Shown piece after piece: positions 7,459-13,211 of a DNA stretch of 17,691 nt. The notes under the pieces were generated by a model that was not told where the DNA came from, made no database searches, and was given only the letters and a program-made list of their open reading frames with translations. Location: assembly GCA_035294325.1 (NCBI GenBank), contig DATGLE010000219.1, positions 1-17,691 of the forward strand. Direction: 5' to 3'. This DNA is from DATGLE01 sp035294325. Lineage in GTDB: Bacteria; Chloroflexota; Ktedonobacteria; Ktedonobacterales; Ktedonobacteraceae. A program made the translations under genes and the position numbers. Numbering within the stretch: position 1 is the first letter of the stretch; every line of letters begins with the position of its first letter.

Positions 7459-8135
7459 GTGTGACTACTGCCATTGTAACGACTGCCGCGCGCAAACTCC
7501 AGCAGCCACGCGCACCAGGCATCGAGTCCCGCGCCCGTGCGACAGCTCAGTTCGAAGATCCGCAAGGCCGGATTGACGGCCAGCGCCTGTCGTCTGACCT
7601 TCTCCAGATCATAGTCTGTATAGGGCAGCAGGTCAAGCTTGTTGATGACCATGACCTGCGCGGCGGCGAACATCTGCGGATATTTCGCCGGCTTGTCGTC
7701 GCCTTCGGTTGTACTCACCACGACGACGCGGGCCTCCTCACCCAGATCCCAGGCGGCGGGGCAGACCAGGTTGCCGATGTTCTCGATGAGCAGCAGAGCA
7801 CAGTGCGTGAGATCGATCTTCGCGAGAGCGTCGCGCACCATATGCGCTTCCAGGTGGCAGGCTCCGCGCGTGTTGATCTGCACGGCCTCAGCGCCCGCCG
7901 CTTCGATGCGCTCGGCGTCGGCGCTGGTCTCGATGTCGCCTTCGATCACCGCGATACGCAGTTCTGGACGCAGCCGCCTGACGCTCTGTTCAAGCAGCGT
8001 CGTCTTGCCCGCACCCGGCGAACTCATCAGGTTGAGCGCGCGCAGGCCGCGCGCCGCCAGCGTCCGCCGGATCTCTGCGGCAACGGTCTCGTTGACCGCC
8101 AGAATGTTTTGTGCAATCGTTACCTTGACCACCAT
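7449..8135 (-). CDS. hypB: HypB, nickel-insertion GTPase
   Basis: HypB is the GTPase that works with HypA to load nickel into the large-subunit precursor. The 228-aa product shows the P-loop SSPGAGKTT (residues 38-46), EGDIETSADAERI, the metal-site region TRGACHLEA, ENIGNLVCPA with the second metal-site cysteine, and the guanine motif NKLD. It lacks a histidine-rich nickel-storage N-terminus. The ATG at 8135 (MVVKVTIAQNIL) follows AGGAG at 8 nt. An in-frame upstream start at 8159 is possible but lacks support. The 3' end coincides with a palindromic repeat, so its final residues may be repeat-derived. Confidence 0.96.
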   Translation of the reverse strand: MVVKVTIAQNILAVNETVAAEIRRTLAARGLRALNLMSSPGAGKTTLLEQSVRRLRPELRIAVIEGDIETSADAERIEAAGAEAVQINTRGACHLEAHMVRDALAKIDLTHCALLLIENIGNLVCPAAWDLGEEARVVVVSTTEGDDKPAKYPQMFAAAQVMVINKLDLLPYTDYDLEKVRRQALAVNPALRIFELSCRTGAGLDAWCAWLLEFARGSRYNGSSHTSS

Positions 8136-8192
8136 CAACGCCTCTCCTGACTTCAACACCGTTTTATCAAATAATCAGGTAATCTCATTTAT

Positions 8193-8265
8193 GCGCAGGG
8201 GCGCAATGTATGCGCTCGTCCGGCTTGCAGAGCACTCCCGGGCGCGATACATCGCGCCGCTACGC
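8193..8265. repeat. Palindromic repeat, copy A (hypA-hypB spacer)
   Basis: This 73-bp element aligns to 8677-8750 with one 1-nt gap and most positions identical; the block ggcgcgatacatcgcgccgctacgc is nearly shared. It is also an imperfect inverted repeat (gcgcaatgtatgcgc near the left end, gcgcgatacatcgcgc near the right). It overlaps the stop codon of hypA (8260-8262), which the element supplies. It is probably a REP/MITE-type dispersed repeat. Confidence 0.75.
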
Positions 8266-8616
8266 CCGGCGTGGTTCGATCTCCATTTCAAGGATCTGGA
8301 GTTCGGTGCCGGAAATGATCTCGCTGCTCCACTCGCCACACGCCGGGCAGCGCGTGATGAAATCCACGACGGCGAATGCGCTGTCGCAGCAACGACAGCG
8401 CGCGCGATGGGGCACGAGATCAATCAGCAATTGCGCGCCCTCCAACATGGGAGTGAGGCTGGTCAGCATCTCAAAGCAGGCGCTCAGCGATTCGATGACG
8501 ACGCCGCTGGCTTCGCCGATACGCAGGCGCACGGCCTTCACGCGCGCGGCGTTATGCTCACCGGCGCGCGCCTCCACGGCCTCAACGATGCTCTGAGCAA
8601 TGGCGAGTTCATGCAT
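8260..8616 (-). CDS. hypA: HypA, nickel chaperone
   Basis: HypA binds Ni2+ and passes it with HypB to the large-subunit precursor. The 118-aa protein begins MHELAIAQSIV with the N-terminal His2 and Glu3 that take part in nickel binding. It has a structural zinc site formed by Cys74/Cys77 (CRCC) and Cys90/Cys93 (CPAC). A GGAGGAG site lies upstream but at a longer than usual spacing of about 11 nt; a closer AAGG also exists. It is flanked on both sides by copies of the same palindromic repeat, and the left copy overlaps its stop codon, so its last residues (EPRRA) may not be ancestral. Confidence 0.95.
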   Translation of the reverse strand: MHELAIAQSIVEAVEARAGEHNAARVKAVRLRIGEASGVVIESLSACFEMLTSLTPMLEGAQLLIDLVPHRARCRCCDSAFAVVDFITRCPACGEWSSEIISGTELQILEMEIEPRRA

Positions 8617-8676
8617 AATCAGCCTTGCTCCTCCCTATGATGAACCTTAACAACCAGGATCGGGAATGCCCCCGGT

Positions 8677-8750
8677 GTGTAGCGGCGCGATGTATCGCGC
8701 TTCATCGGCTTGTAGAGCGCTTCCAGGCGCGATACATCTCGCCGCTACGC
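8677..8750. repeat. Palindromic repeat, copy B (spacer upstream of hypA)
   Basis: The left arm gtagcggcgcgatgtatcgc pairs imperfectly with the right arm gcgatacatctcgccgctac, around a central segment containing cggcttgtagagcgcttcc. It is the sister of the element at 8193-8265 in the same orientation. It fills about 40 percent of the 175-bp gap between the microprotein gene and hypA, the largest spacer in the operon. The rest of the gap shows nothing recognisable. Confidence 0.8.
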
Positions 8751-8791
8751 ACGAAAAGGATTACCAATCTTGATGGTTAAAACTCACCATA

Positions 8792-8893
8792 TTACATCGA
8801 GCGTATGCGCATGTAGCGCCTGATATCGGGCAATTGTTGCAGGATGATAAAGACCAGCGCCAGCGCCAGCGCCAGCAGCACTAATCTGAACAT
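8792..8893 (-). CDS. 33-aa single-helix membrane microprotein (DUF6893-like)
   Basis: The frame encodes 33 residues starting MFRLVLLALALALVF and ending LPDIRRYMRIRSM. A hydrophobic helix (about residues 3-18) is followed by a basic tail, which predicts a one-pass membrane microprotein with the positive tail on the cytosolic side. The start at 8893 has AAAGGA 8 nt upstream and lies 13 nt inside the end of the maturation-protease gene, which suggests translational coupling. Tiny proteins with the same architecture (helix, then a PDIRRYxRIRxM-type tail) occur as DUF6893 next to group 1h hydrogenase genes in Actinobacteria; this match is from memory of the family. Membrane anchoring of the soluble HhySL or of its electron partner is a plausible but unproven role. 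Confidence 0.8.
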   Translation of the reverse strand: MFRLVLLALALALVFIILQQLPDIRRYMRIRSM

Positions 8894-9459
8894 AAGAGTA
8901 TTCCTTTCTCATGCAACAACTTATCGACAAGCGTATCAATGATCCTGACGGCTTCATCCACAGCCGCCGCAACCGGCGCGCTCAGTTCCATCTGCATCTC
9001 CATAGCATCGCCCGCTCCCAATGGAGCCGGTTCGCAGCCGACCAGCAGGGTACGGATCGGCCTGGCGCCGAGCGTGCGGGCGAAGGCGAGCACCTTCACC
9101 GGGTCCATGCTGTGGGCCGCCAGGCCGGCCTGGCCGGCCTGCGCTCCCTGCTCAGCATCGACGCCCGCCAGGTCAGGCTCGATCACATAGAGCGTTCCGG
9201 GGGAGCCACCGCGCGGGATCGCATCGACCAGCAGCAGCGCGGCATAGTCGGCGAGCAGCGTGTATGCCAGGTCCAGCCCGCGAATACCGAAATCGACGAC
9301 CTCCACGCCCGGCGGATACTGCTTTTCTTTGCGCTGCAACAGGCGCTGGGCCACGGCGACGCCAAAGCCATCGTCGCCCAGGAAAATATTGCCGATACCG
9401 GCGATCAGTATCCGCCCGCTGCGTTCCACCGGAGACGATGTATTTACCGTGCGTTCCAT
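8881..9459 (-). CDS. [NiFe]-hydrogenase maturation protease (HybD/HycI-type)
   Basis: This endopeptidase removes the C-terminal tail of the large subunit after nickel insertion. The 192-aa product has the family motif GIGNIFLGDDGFG (residues 21-33), which includes an acidic nickel-sensing residue, Asp79 in LLLVDAIPRGGSPG, and His116 in AAHSMDPVKVL; these correspond to the three metal-contacting positions of HybD. LLVGCEP is a further family motif. The start at 9459 has GAGGAG 5 nt upstream. It is the only such protease in the window, so HhyL is the obvious substrate. The DUF6893-like microprotein gene begins inside its 3' end. Confidence 0.94.
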   Translation of the reverse strand: MERTVNTSSPVERSGRILIAGIGNIFLGDDGFGVAVAQRLLQRKEKQYPPGVEVVDFGIRGLDLAYTLLADYAALLLVDAIPRGGSPGTLYVIEPDLAGVDAEQGAQAGQAGLAAHSMDPVKVLAFARTLGARPIRTLLVGCEPAPLGAGDAMEMQMELSAPVAAAVDEAVRIIDTLVDKLLHEKGILLCSD

Positions 9460-9468
9460 AGCTGCTCC

Positions 9469-9783
9469 TCATTCATCTTCCGCTGCCTCTACCTCTTCGG
9501 GGAAGAAGTAGAAACGGTGGCCGGGCAGGATGCGCTCATCCTCCTGCTCCCTGCCAGGGTCGTCATCCAGCGTCACGACAAAATAGACGCGATTCTCGAA
9601 ATCCTGCTGGATAGCTTCGACTCTCGCCGTTTTCCCATCGAGCAGCATGTCGATGGCATCCGCCCTCGCCTTTGGATGCAGCCGCACGTGGTCTCCCGCC
9701 TTCACCTCCTTTCCGGCGATCAGCACCGAAGCCGGCGGCGGATAATCCTCGCCGGGATAATTTCCTGGCACGCCATGTATCAT
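9469..9783 (-). CDS. Conserved hydrogenase-cluster protein, 104 aa, unknown function
   Basis: This is a small soluble acidic protein with no cysteine and no membrane segment. The middle reads as a beta-rich small barrel (AGDHVRLHPK, GKTARVEAIQ, RVYFVVTLDDDPG) and ends PGHRFYFFPEEVE. The alternating strands with turn glycines resemble an SH3/KOW-like barrel. Similar short proteins are found next to the endopeptidase gene in group 1h clusters, and I know of no assigned role. The start at 9783 follows AAAGGGAA. It ends 9 nt before the protease gene, so a role in large-subunit processing or subunit docking is possible but is inference. Confidence 0.8.
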   Translation of the reverse strand: MIHGVPGNYPGEDYPPPASVLIAGKEVKAGDHVRLHPKARADAIDMLLDGKTARVEAIQQDFENRVYFVVTLDDDPGREQEDERILPGHRFYFFPEEVEAAEDE

Positions 9784-9805
9784 ATCTGTTCCCTTTCAAA
9801 CGGCC

Positions 9806-9847
9806 CGGGCCTGTCGTTCTTCGCTGCCGCTCAGGATGAGAGGCCCG
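9806..9847. repeat. REP-like stem-loop between the 339-aa and 104-aa genes
   Basis: Short 7-bp arms (cgggcct at 9806-9812 and aggcccg at 9841-9847) enclose gtcgttcttcgctgccgctcaggatgag. The 12-mer cgctcaggatga (9828-9839) is identical to 7446-7457 and to the opposite arm of that hairpin (7417-7428), so the two spacers hold related REP-type sequence. No T-run is present. Confidence 0.6.
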
Positions 9848-9848
9848 A

Positions 9849-10868
9849 TCATCTTTCCCCTTCGTTGAGCGGGCGCAGGCTGCGCACCGTGCCATGCAGT
9901 TTCATCAATTGTTCGGGTGAAAGCGCCTCTGTCCGCTCCAGAATCTCGCGCGCGCGCTCATCTGCATGCCGCATCTCCTCTTTTTCTTCATCCGTCAGCG
10001 TCATAATGCGCAGGCTCAGCAGTTCATCGATCTCCGTGCCATCGAAGAGCGCGCCCGGGCTTTCAGGAGCGATCTGCGGATAGTCGTACAGGATGATGGG
10101 AGATGAGAGCAGCGTATCATGCTCGCCCTCGTCGCCGGCCAGCACCGGCCAGGTGCGCAGGTTCTGGCAGCGCCCCGCATCATCGCGCAGTTCTGGCGGC
10201 GGATCCAGAAGCGAGATAAAGTCTCCCCGGCGCACTTGCAAGATTGTATGCGTTGAAATAAATGATTGCAGCATGATGGCATCGCGCCGCTCCGAGGTGT
10301 GCGCGGGCACCGTCGTGTTCTCGATGCACACGCGCAACCTGTAGAGATCGGGGCCGATCCGCTCCGCGACAAGCCTGATAAGGCCGGAGATCGGCTGGTG
10401 CTCGCGCACGATGGTACTCGCGGGCCGCCCGGCTGGCTGCTCGACCATGCGCGCGGCGGGGAATGCGAACTCGACACAGTTCTGCCTGGCGACCAGGTTG
10501 TCCGGCACCAGAGAGAGCGCCGTTACCTCGCGCTCAATGCCCTCCTCCCACGTTTCGGGGCGCCAGTGAACGACCATATGCTGCGCGCTCTCTGCCCGCC
10601 GCCGCTCATCGCCAGTTTCGCTACGCAGGAGCAGGTGCAGGAAGCGCACATAAACGTCGATCTCAGTGTCCGCCGCTCCCCTTAGCAGGCATTCCGTTTG
10701 CATCATCCAGGGTTCTATGCCCCCGTTGGCCTCGCTATATGTGCGCGGATAAACGACGCCGATTGTCCAGCGCTGCCGATTTTTGATCGCCGAGTGCCGG
10801 TAAGGATAGAGCAGGTAGCCCTCGTAGAGCACGGCGTTAGCAATCTCTTTCACCTGTTCCAGCCTCAT
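9849..10868 (-). CDS. Conserved hydrogenase-cluster protein, 339 aa, unknown function
   Basis: This is a soluble, mixed alpha/beta protein without signal peptide or membrane helix. The N-terminus has an aromatic-rich segment (YEGYLLYPYRHSAIKNRQRW), then a MQTECLLRG region, a central beta-rich domain, and a helical charged C-terminus with LFDGTEIDELLSLRIMTL and a DEEKEEMRHADERAREIL helix. Proteins with this layout occur in the accessory block of group 1h hydrogenase operons; no biochemical role is known to me. The start overlaps the DUF6084-like stop (ATGA) with AAGGAGG upstream. Only two cysteines (in RQNCVEFA and LRVCIEN) plus one in RCQNLR are seen beyond TECLL, with no CxxC motif, so an Fe-S protein is unlikely. 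Confidence 0.82.
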   Translation of the reverse strand: MRLEQVKEIANAVLYEGYLLYPYRHSAIKNRQRWTIGVVYPRTYSEANGGIEPWMMQTECLLRGAADTEIDVYVRFLHLLLRSETGDERRRAESAQHMVVHWRPETWEEGIEREVTALSLVPDNLVARQNCVEFAFPAARMVEQPAGRPASTIVREHQPISGLIRLVAERIGPDLYRLRVCIENTTVPAHTSERRDAIMLQSFISTHTILQVRRGDFISLLDPPPELRDDAGRCQNLRTWPVLAGDEGEHDTLLSSPIILYDYPQIAPESPGALFDGTEIDELLSLRIMTLTDEEKEEMRHADERAREILERTEALSPEQLMKLHGTVRSLRPLNEGER

Positions 10869-11611
10869 GATCGCGCCTCCTTGCCATGCTCCTTTGCGTC
10901 ACCCAACGAAACGCCTGTGGAAAATGGAGAAAAATCGGGAGACACTTCCGCGCCCCCGGCAAGCTGTTTTGCTCCCTGCGCCCCCATTTTCAGCAGATGC
11001 TCAAAGGTCTGCTCCCAGGTAGGGAAACCATGCGCAACCTTGTAGCGATAGAGTTGATCGAAGGTATCTCTGTGCAGGCGAATCCAGTTAGTGTTGGGAT
11101 AATAACGCTCTATAACCTCCCGCCAGACGGCAACAGGAAGGCGGTAGCCTGCTTCCTTCGACCAGGAGATCTGCCCGACCTGCAAATGGTCCTGCTCGCC
11201 CTCATAGAAGATGGTGCCGCTAAAAAGAAAGATCAGCGGGATCTCGCCATCAGCCAGGGCCGCGAAGTATCTGGTCCCCACCACTTCAAAATCGTAGGTG
11301 CAGGCAATGGGTAGATCGACAATGGTGCTCCCGGTGAACGGCGGAACGACGGCGCTGGCATGGGTCCAGAGCAGGGGGCGCAGCGTTTCCCGCCAGCGCT
11401 GCGGCTCGCCGAAGATCTCCAGCAGTCGCTCCTGCTCATCGGGATGATAGCGCCGGCGCGTAGCACTGATCTGGATCTGGCAGCGCAGCGAGACGCTGTG
11501 GATATGTTCCTCTGCGTTCTCATTGGTGACGTGCAATTTGAAGACGAGCAGCGGGACAGCGGCAAATGCCGGAGCCTCTGCGCCAACCACCTCAAAATTC
11601 AGATCCGGCAT
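10865..11611 (-). CDS. DUF6084-like hydrogenase-cluster protein
   Basis: This 248-aa soluble protein begins PDLNFEVVGAEAPAF and shows long beta segments: FKLHVTN, SLRCQIQIS, LLWTHASAVVPPFTGSTIVD, CTYDFEVVGTRYF, PLIFLFSGTIFY, KEAGYRLPVAVWREVIERYY. This pattern matches my recollection of DUF6084, found beside DUF5947 and a NifU-type gene in actinobacterial group 1h clusters. The beta-sandwich-like character suggests a binding or scaffold protein rather than an enzyme. The C-terminal 40 residues are low-complexity (GGAEVSPDFSPFSTG) and probably disordered. Its start (AAGGAG 6 nt upstream) lies 20 nt inside the preceding gene, and its end overlaps the 339-aa gene by 4 nt. Confidence 0.85.
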   Translation of the reverse strand: MPDLNFEVVGAEAPAFAAVPLLVFKLHVTNENAEEHIHSVSLRCQIQISATRRRYHPDEQERLLEIFGEPQRWRETLRPLLWTHASAVVPPFTGSTIVDLPIACTYDFEVVGTRYFAALADGEIPLIFLFSGTIFYEGEQDHLQVGQISWSKEAGYRLPVAVWREVIERYYPNTNWIRLHRDTFDQLYRYKVAHGFPTWEQTFEHLLKMGAQGAKQLAGGAEVSPDFSPFSTGVSLGDAKEHGKEARS

Positions 11612-12284
11612 GCCCTTCTCCTTTCACTGGCCGAGATTTCGTGCGCAGATCCGCAAAGAACTGCTCAATCACCCTCCAGACCTCCTCTCCGCCGCTTAGA
11701 CCGCGCCAGGAGACGCGGATCAGTCCAACGAGCCGATAACAGGCATCGATAGGGACGATATAGTACTCGCGGCTCTCCCCTATCCGGTTAATGAGCAGCG
11801 CCTCCACGTCAGGCTCCAGAGCGCTCTTCAATATAGGATTGCTATCGACAAGTGCCTCCCAGTTCTCCAGGCTGAGCACCGATTCGGTAGCTCCGGCGGG
11901 GCTGGGATAGAAGGCCACAGGGCGCCCGGCTGTCGCGCTGCGAAAGATATAGACTATGTTTACCGGGATCATCAGTTCGTTCCACTGCTCATCGGACATG
12001 GCAAAGTCTGACAGGGCCAGGTAGCGCCGGGGGATGATGCGATACTTCCCGCCGCAGGCCCCCTCGTTCCCAAAGAGCAGCGAGCATGCATCGCACGCGC
12101 AGATGATCCTGTGGCTGGCGAGTTCCAGCAAGTGGTGATGCTCGCTTGCGATGACAGCGCTGCATAGTTCGCAGTGTTCTACCGCCTCCGGCGCCAGAGC
12201 ACGTCTGCGCGCGAAGCGGCTGAGCGCTCCGATAGGTGCCGCGAAATTGTTATTATGATTATCTGTAGAGTAAGCCGCCGGCAT
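11592..12284 (-). CDS. DUF5947-like protein with zinc-binding-type cysteines
   Basis: This 230-aa soluble protein has an N-terminal cysteine/histidine cluster: HCELC (Cys38, Cys41), EHHHLLEL (His49-51) and CACDAC (Cys62, Cys64, Cys67), consistent with a zinc or Fe-S site. The rest includes MIPVNIVYIFRSATAGRPVAFYPSPAGATES, EPDVEALLINR, and an IPIDACYRLVGLIR-like C-terminal strand (VPIDACYRLVGLIRVSWRGL). This agrees with the DUF5947 family of hydrogenase clusters, whose function is not known. The N-terminus before residue 20 is Asn-rich and variable. It starts 10 nt after the NifU-type gene and overlaps the next gene by 20 nt. Order and coupling suggest it acts in the same assembly step. Confidence 0.86.
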   Translation of the reverse strand: MPAAYSTDNHNNNFAAPIGALSRFARRRALAPEAVEHCELCSAVIASEHHHLLELASHRIICACDACSLLFGNEGACGGKYRIIPRRYLALSDFAMSDEQWNELMIPVNIVYIFRSATAGRPVAFYPSPAGATESVLSLENWEALVDSNPILKSALEPDVEALLINRIGESREYYIVPIDACYRLVGLIRVSWRGLSGGEEVWRVIEQFFADLRTKSRPVKGEGHAGSEF

Positions 12285-12294
12285 GCCTGCTACC

Positions 12295-12879
12295 TCACCC
12301 TCCAGAAGCCGTTACATGTGCATTGTCACGGCGCCGTCGTGGTGGAACGAACCTGACCGGTATACCTGACCGCGCCGGTTGATCGCTGACCTCCTCTATC
12401 TGGAGGCCATCCAGGTCTGGCGCCGCGTTGTAAATAGCCTCCTCAACCGCCTGCCTGAGCGCACTGATTGAGGAGGAGCAGCCACTACAGGCTCCCCCCA
12501 CGAGGCGCAGGTGAGCAACGCCATTCGCGATGGTGACGAACTCAATGCTGCATCCATGCGCTTTGAGATAAGGACGCACACCGTCCAGCGCCTGAGCGAT
12601 GCGCGTCTCGATAGCCACGGGATGCAGCCCATGCAAGAGCAGCAGTGAGCCTACCAGGTCGTCATGGGCAAACTCCGCGATCAGTGCGCTTCCCGGCGCT
12701 TCGCTCTGCGCAATCATTTCGAGCATACGCGCCAGCCCTTCGCCATACATATCCACCAGCGCCTGCACAAGCTCCTCAGTCGTAGCGCGTGCACGCGGAT
12801 CAGGGAACTCAGCAATCTCCTGGATCAGCGCCTCAATACGCGCCGCGCGCTGCTGGCGCTCCCGCATATTCTGTTGCAT
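12295..12879 (-). CDS. NifU C-terminal-domain (Nfu-type) Fe-S protein
   Basis: The 194-aa product has an N-terminal helical region (about residues 1-85) and a C-terminal Nfu domain (about 95-165) with the cluster motif GGACSGCSSS (Cys131, Cys134). Nfu domains dimerise to hold a [4Fe-4S] cluster for transfer to clients. Within this operon the natural client is HhyS with its three clusters, although a redox role cannot be excluded. The last 25 residues are basic (RFVPPRRRRDNA). The start at 12879 has AGGAGG at 4 nt. It sits between the 70-aa gene and the DUF5947-like gene, the order also known from actinobacterial group 1h operons. Confidence 0.93.
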   Translation of the reverse strand: MQQNMRERQQRAARIEALIQEIAEFPDPRARATTEELVQALVDMYGEGLARMLEMIAQSEAPGSALIAEFAHDDLVGSLLLLHGLHPVAIETRIAQALDGVRPYLKAHGCSIEFVTIANGVAHLRLVGGACSGCSSSISALRQAVEEAIYNAAPDLDGLQIEEVSDQPARSGIPVRFVPPRRRRDNAHVTASGG

Positions 12880-12912
12880 GGCTCCTCCTCGTTCCCGCGT
12901 CCTGCGGGCATA

Positions 12913-13125
12913 TCAGGCTGGTGGCAAATAGGGACTTCGCGGATCTATCGGGCCGCTCGTCACAATGCCGCTGGCGAACCTCGGAGTCGCCTTCCCGGCG
13001 GGACGACCCGCGCCCGTCGTTTCAGTCTGGCGGCGTCCAGCCTCTTTTCCCGACGCCCTGGGCATCTCCTCGCCCTTGCGCGCGCCCGGCTGATGCACCG
13101 GACTGGACTGTATATTACCTGCCAT
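12913..13125 (-). CDS. 70-aa conserved-position small protein, unknown
   Basis: The ATG at 13125 follows AGAGGAG at 8 nt spacing. The frame lies in operon orientation between hhyL (86-nt gap) and the NifU-type gene (33-nt gap). The product is basic and rich in Gly, Arg, Pro and Ser, and probably disordered through residue 48. The C-terminus reads FASGIVTSGPIDPRSPYLPPA, more ordered in character and possibly a docking peptide. No cysteine, membrane segment or known domain is seen. The good ribosome binding site and placement argue for a real gene, but amino-acid composition alone would not. Its role is unknown; a peptide that binds HhyL or the membrane stalk is a guess. Confidence 0.62.
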   Translation of the reverse strand: MAGNIQSSPVHQPGARKGEEMPRASGKEAGRRQTETTGAGRPAGKATPRFASGIVTSGPIDPRSPYLPPA

Positions 13126-13148
13126 TATATATACTCCTCTGACGGCAT

Positions 13149-13183
13149 CGGGGAAGGAAGCATTTTCCCGGCATCCTCCCCCG
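13149..13183 (-). other. Stem-loop in the spacer after hhyL
   Basis: The segments cggggaagga (13149-13158) and tcctcccccg (13174-13183) form a 10-bp stem with one mismatch, in the 86-nt gap between hhyL and the 70-aa gene and just upstream of hhyL's end in plus coordinates. There is no following T-run. It could stabilise the hhySL part of the transcript or act as a weak attenuator. Confidence 0.4.
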
Positions 13184-13211
13184 TTTAATACCCTTCACGA
13201 TGTGAGCGATA

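Noticed and set aside
8911..10083. 390-aa plus-strand open frame
   Set aside because: Antisense to the protease, 104-aa and 339-aa genes; low-complexity content and no motif.
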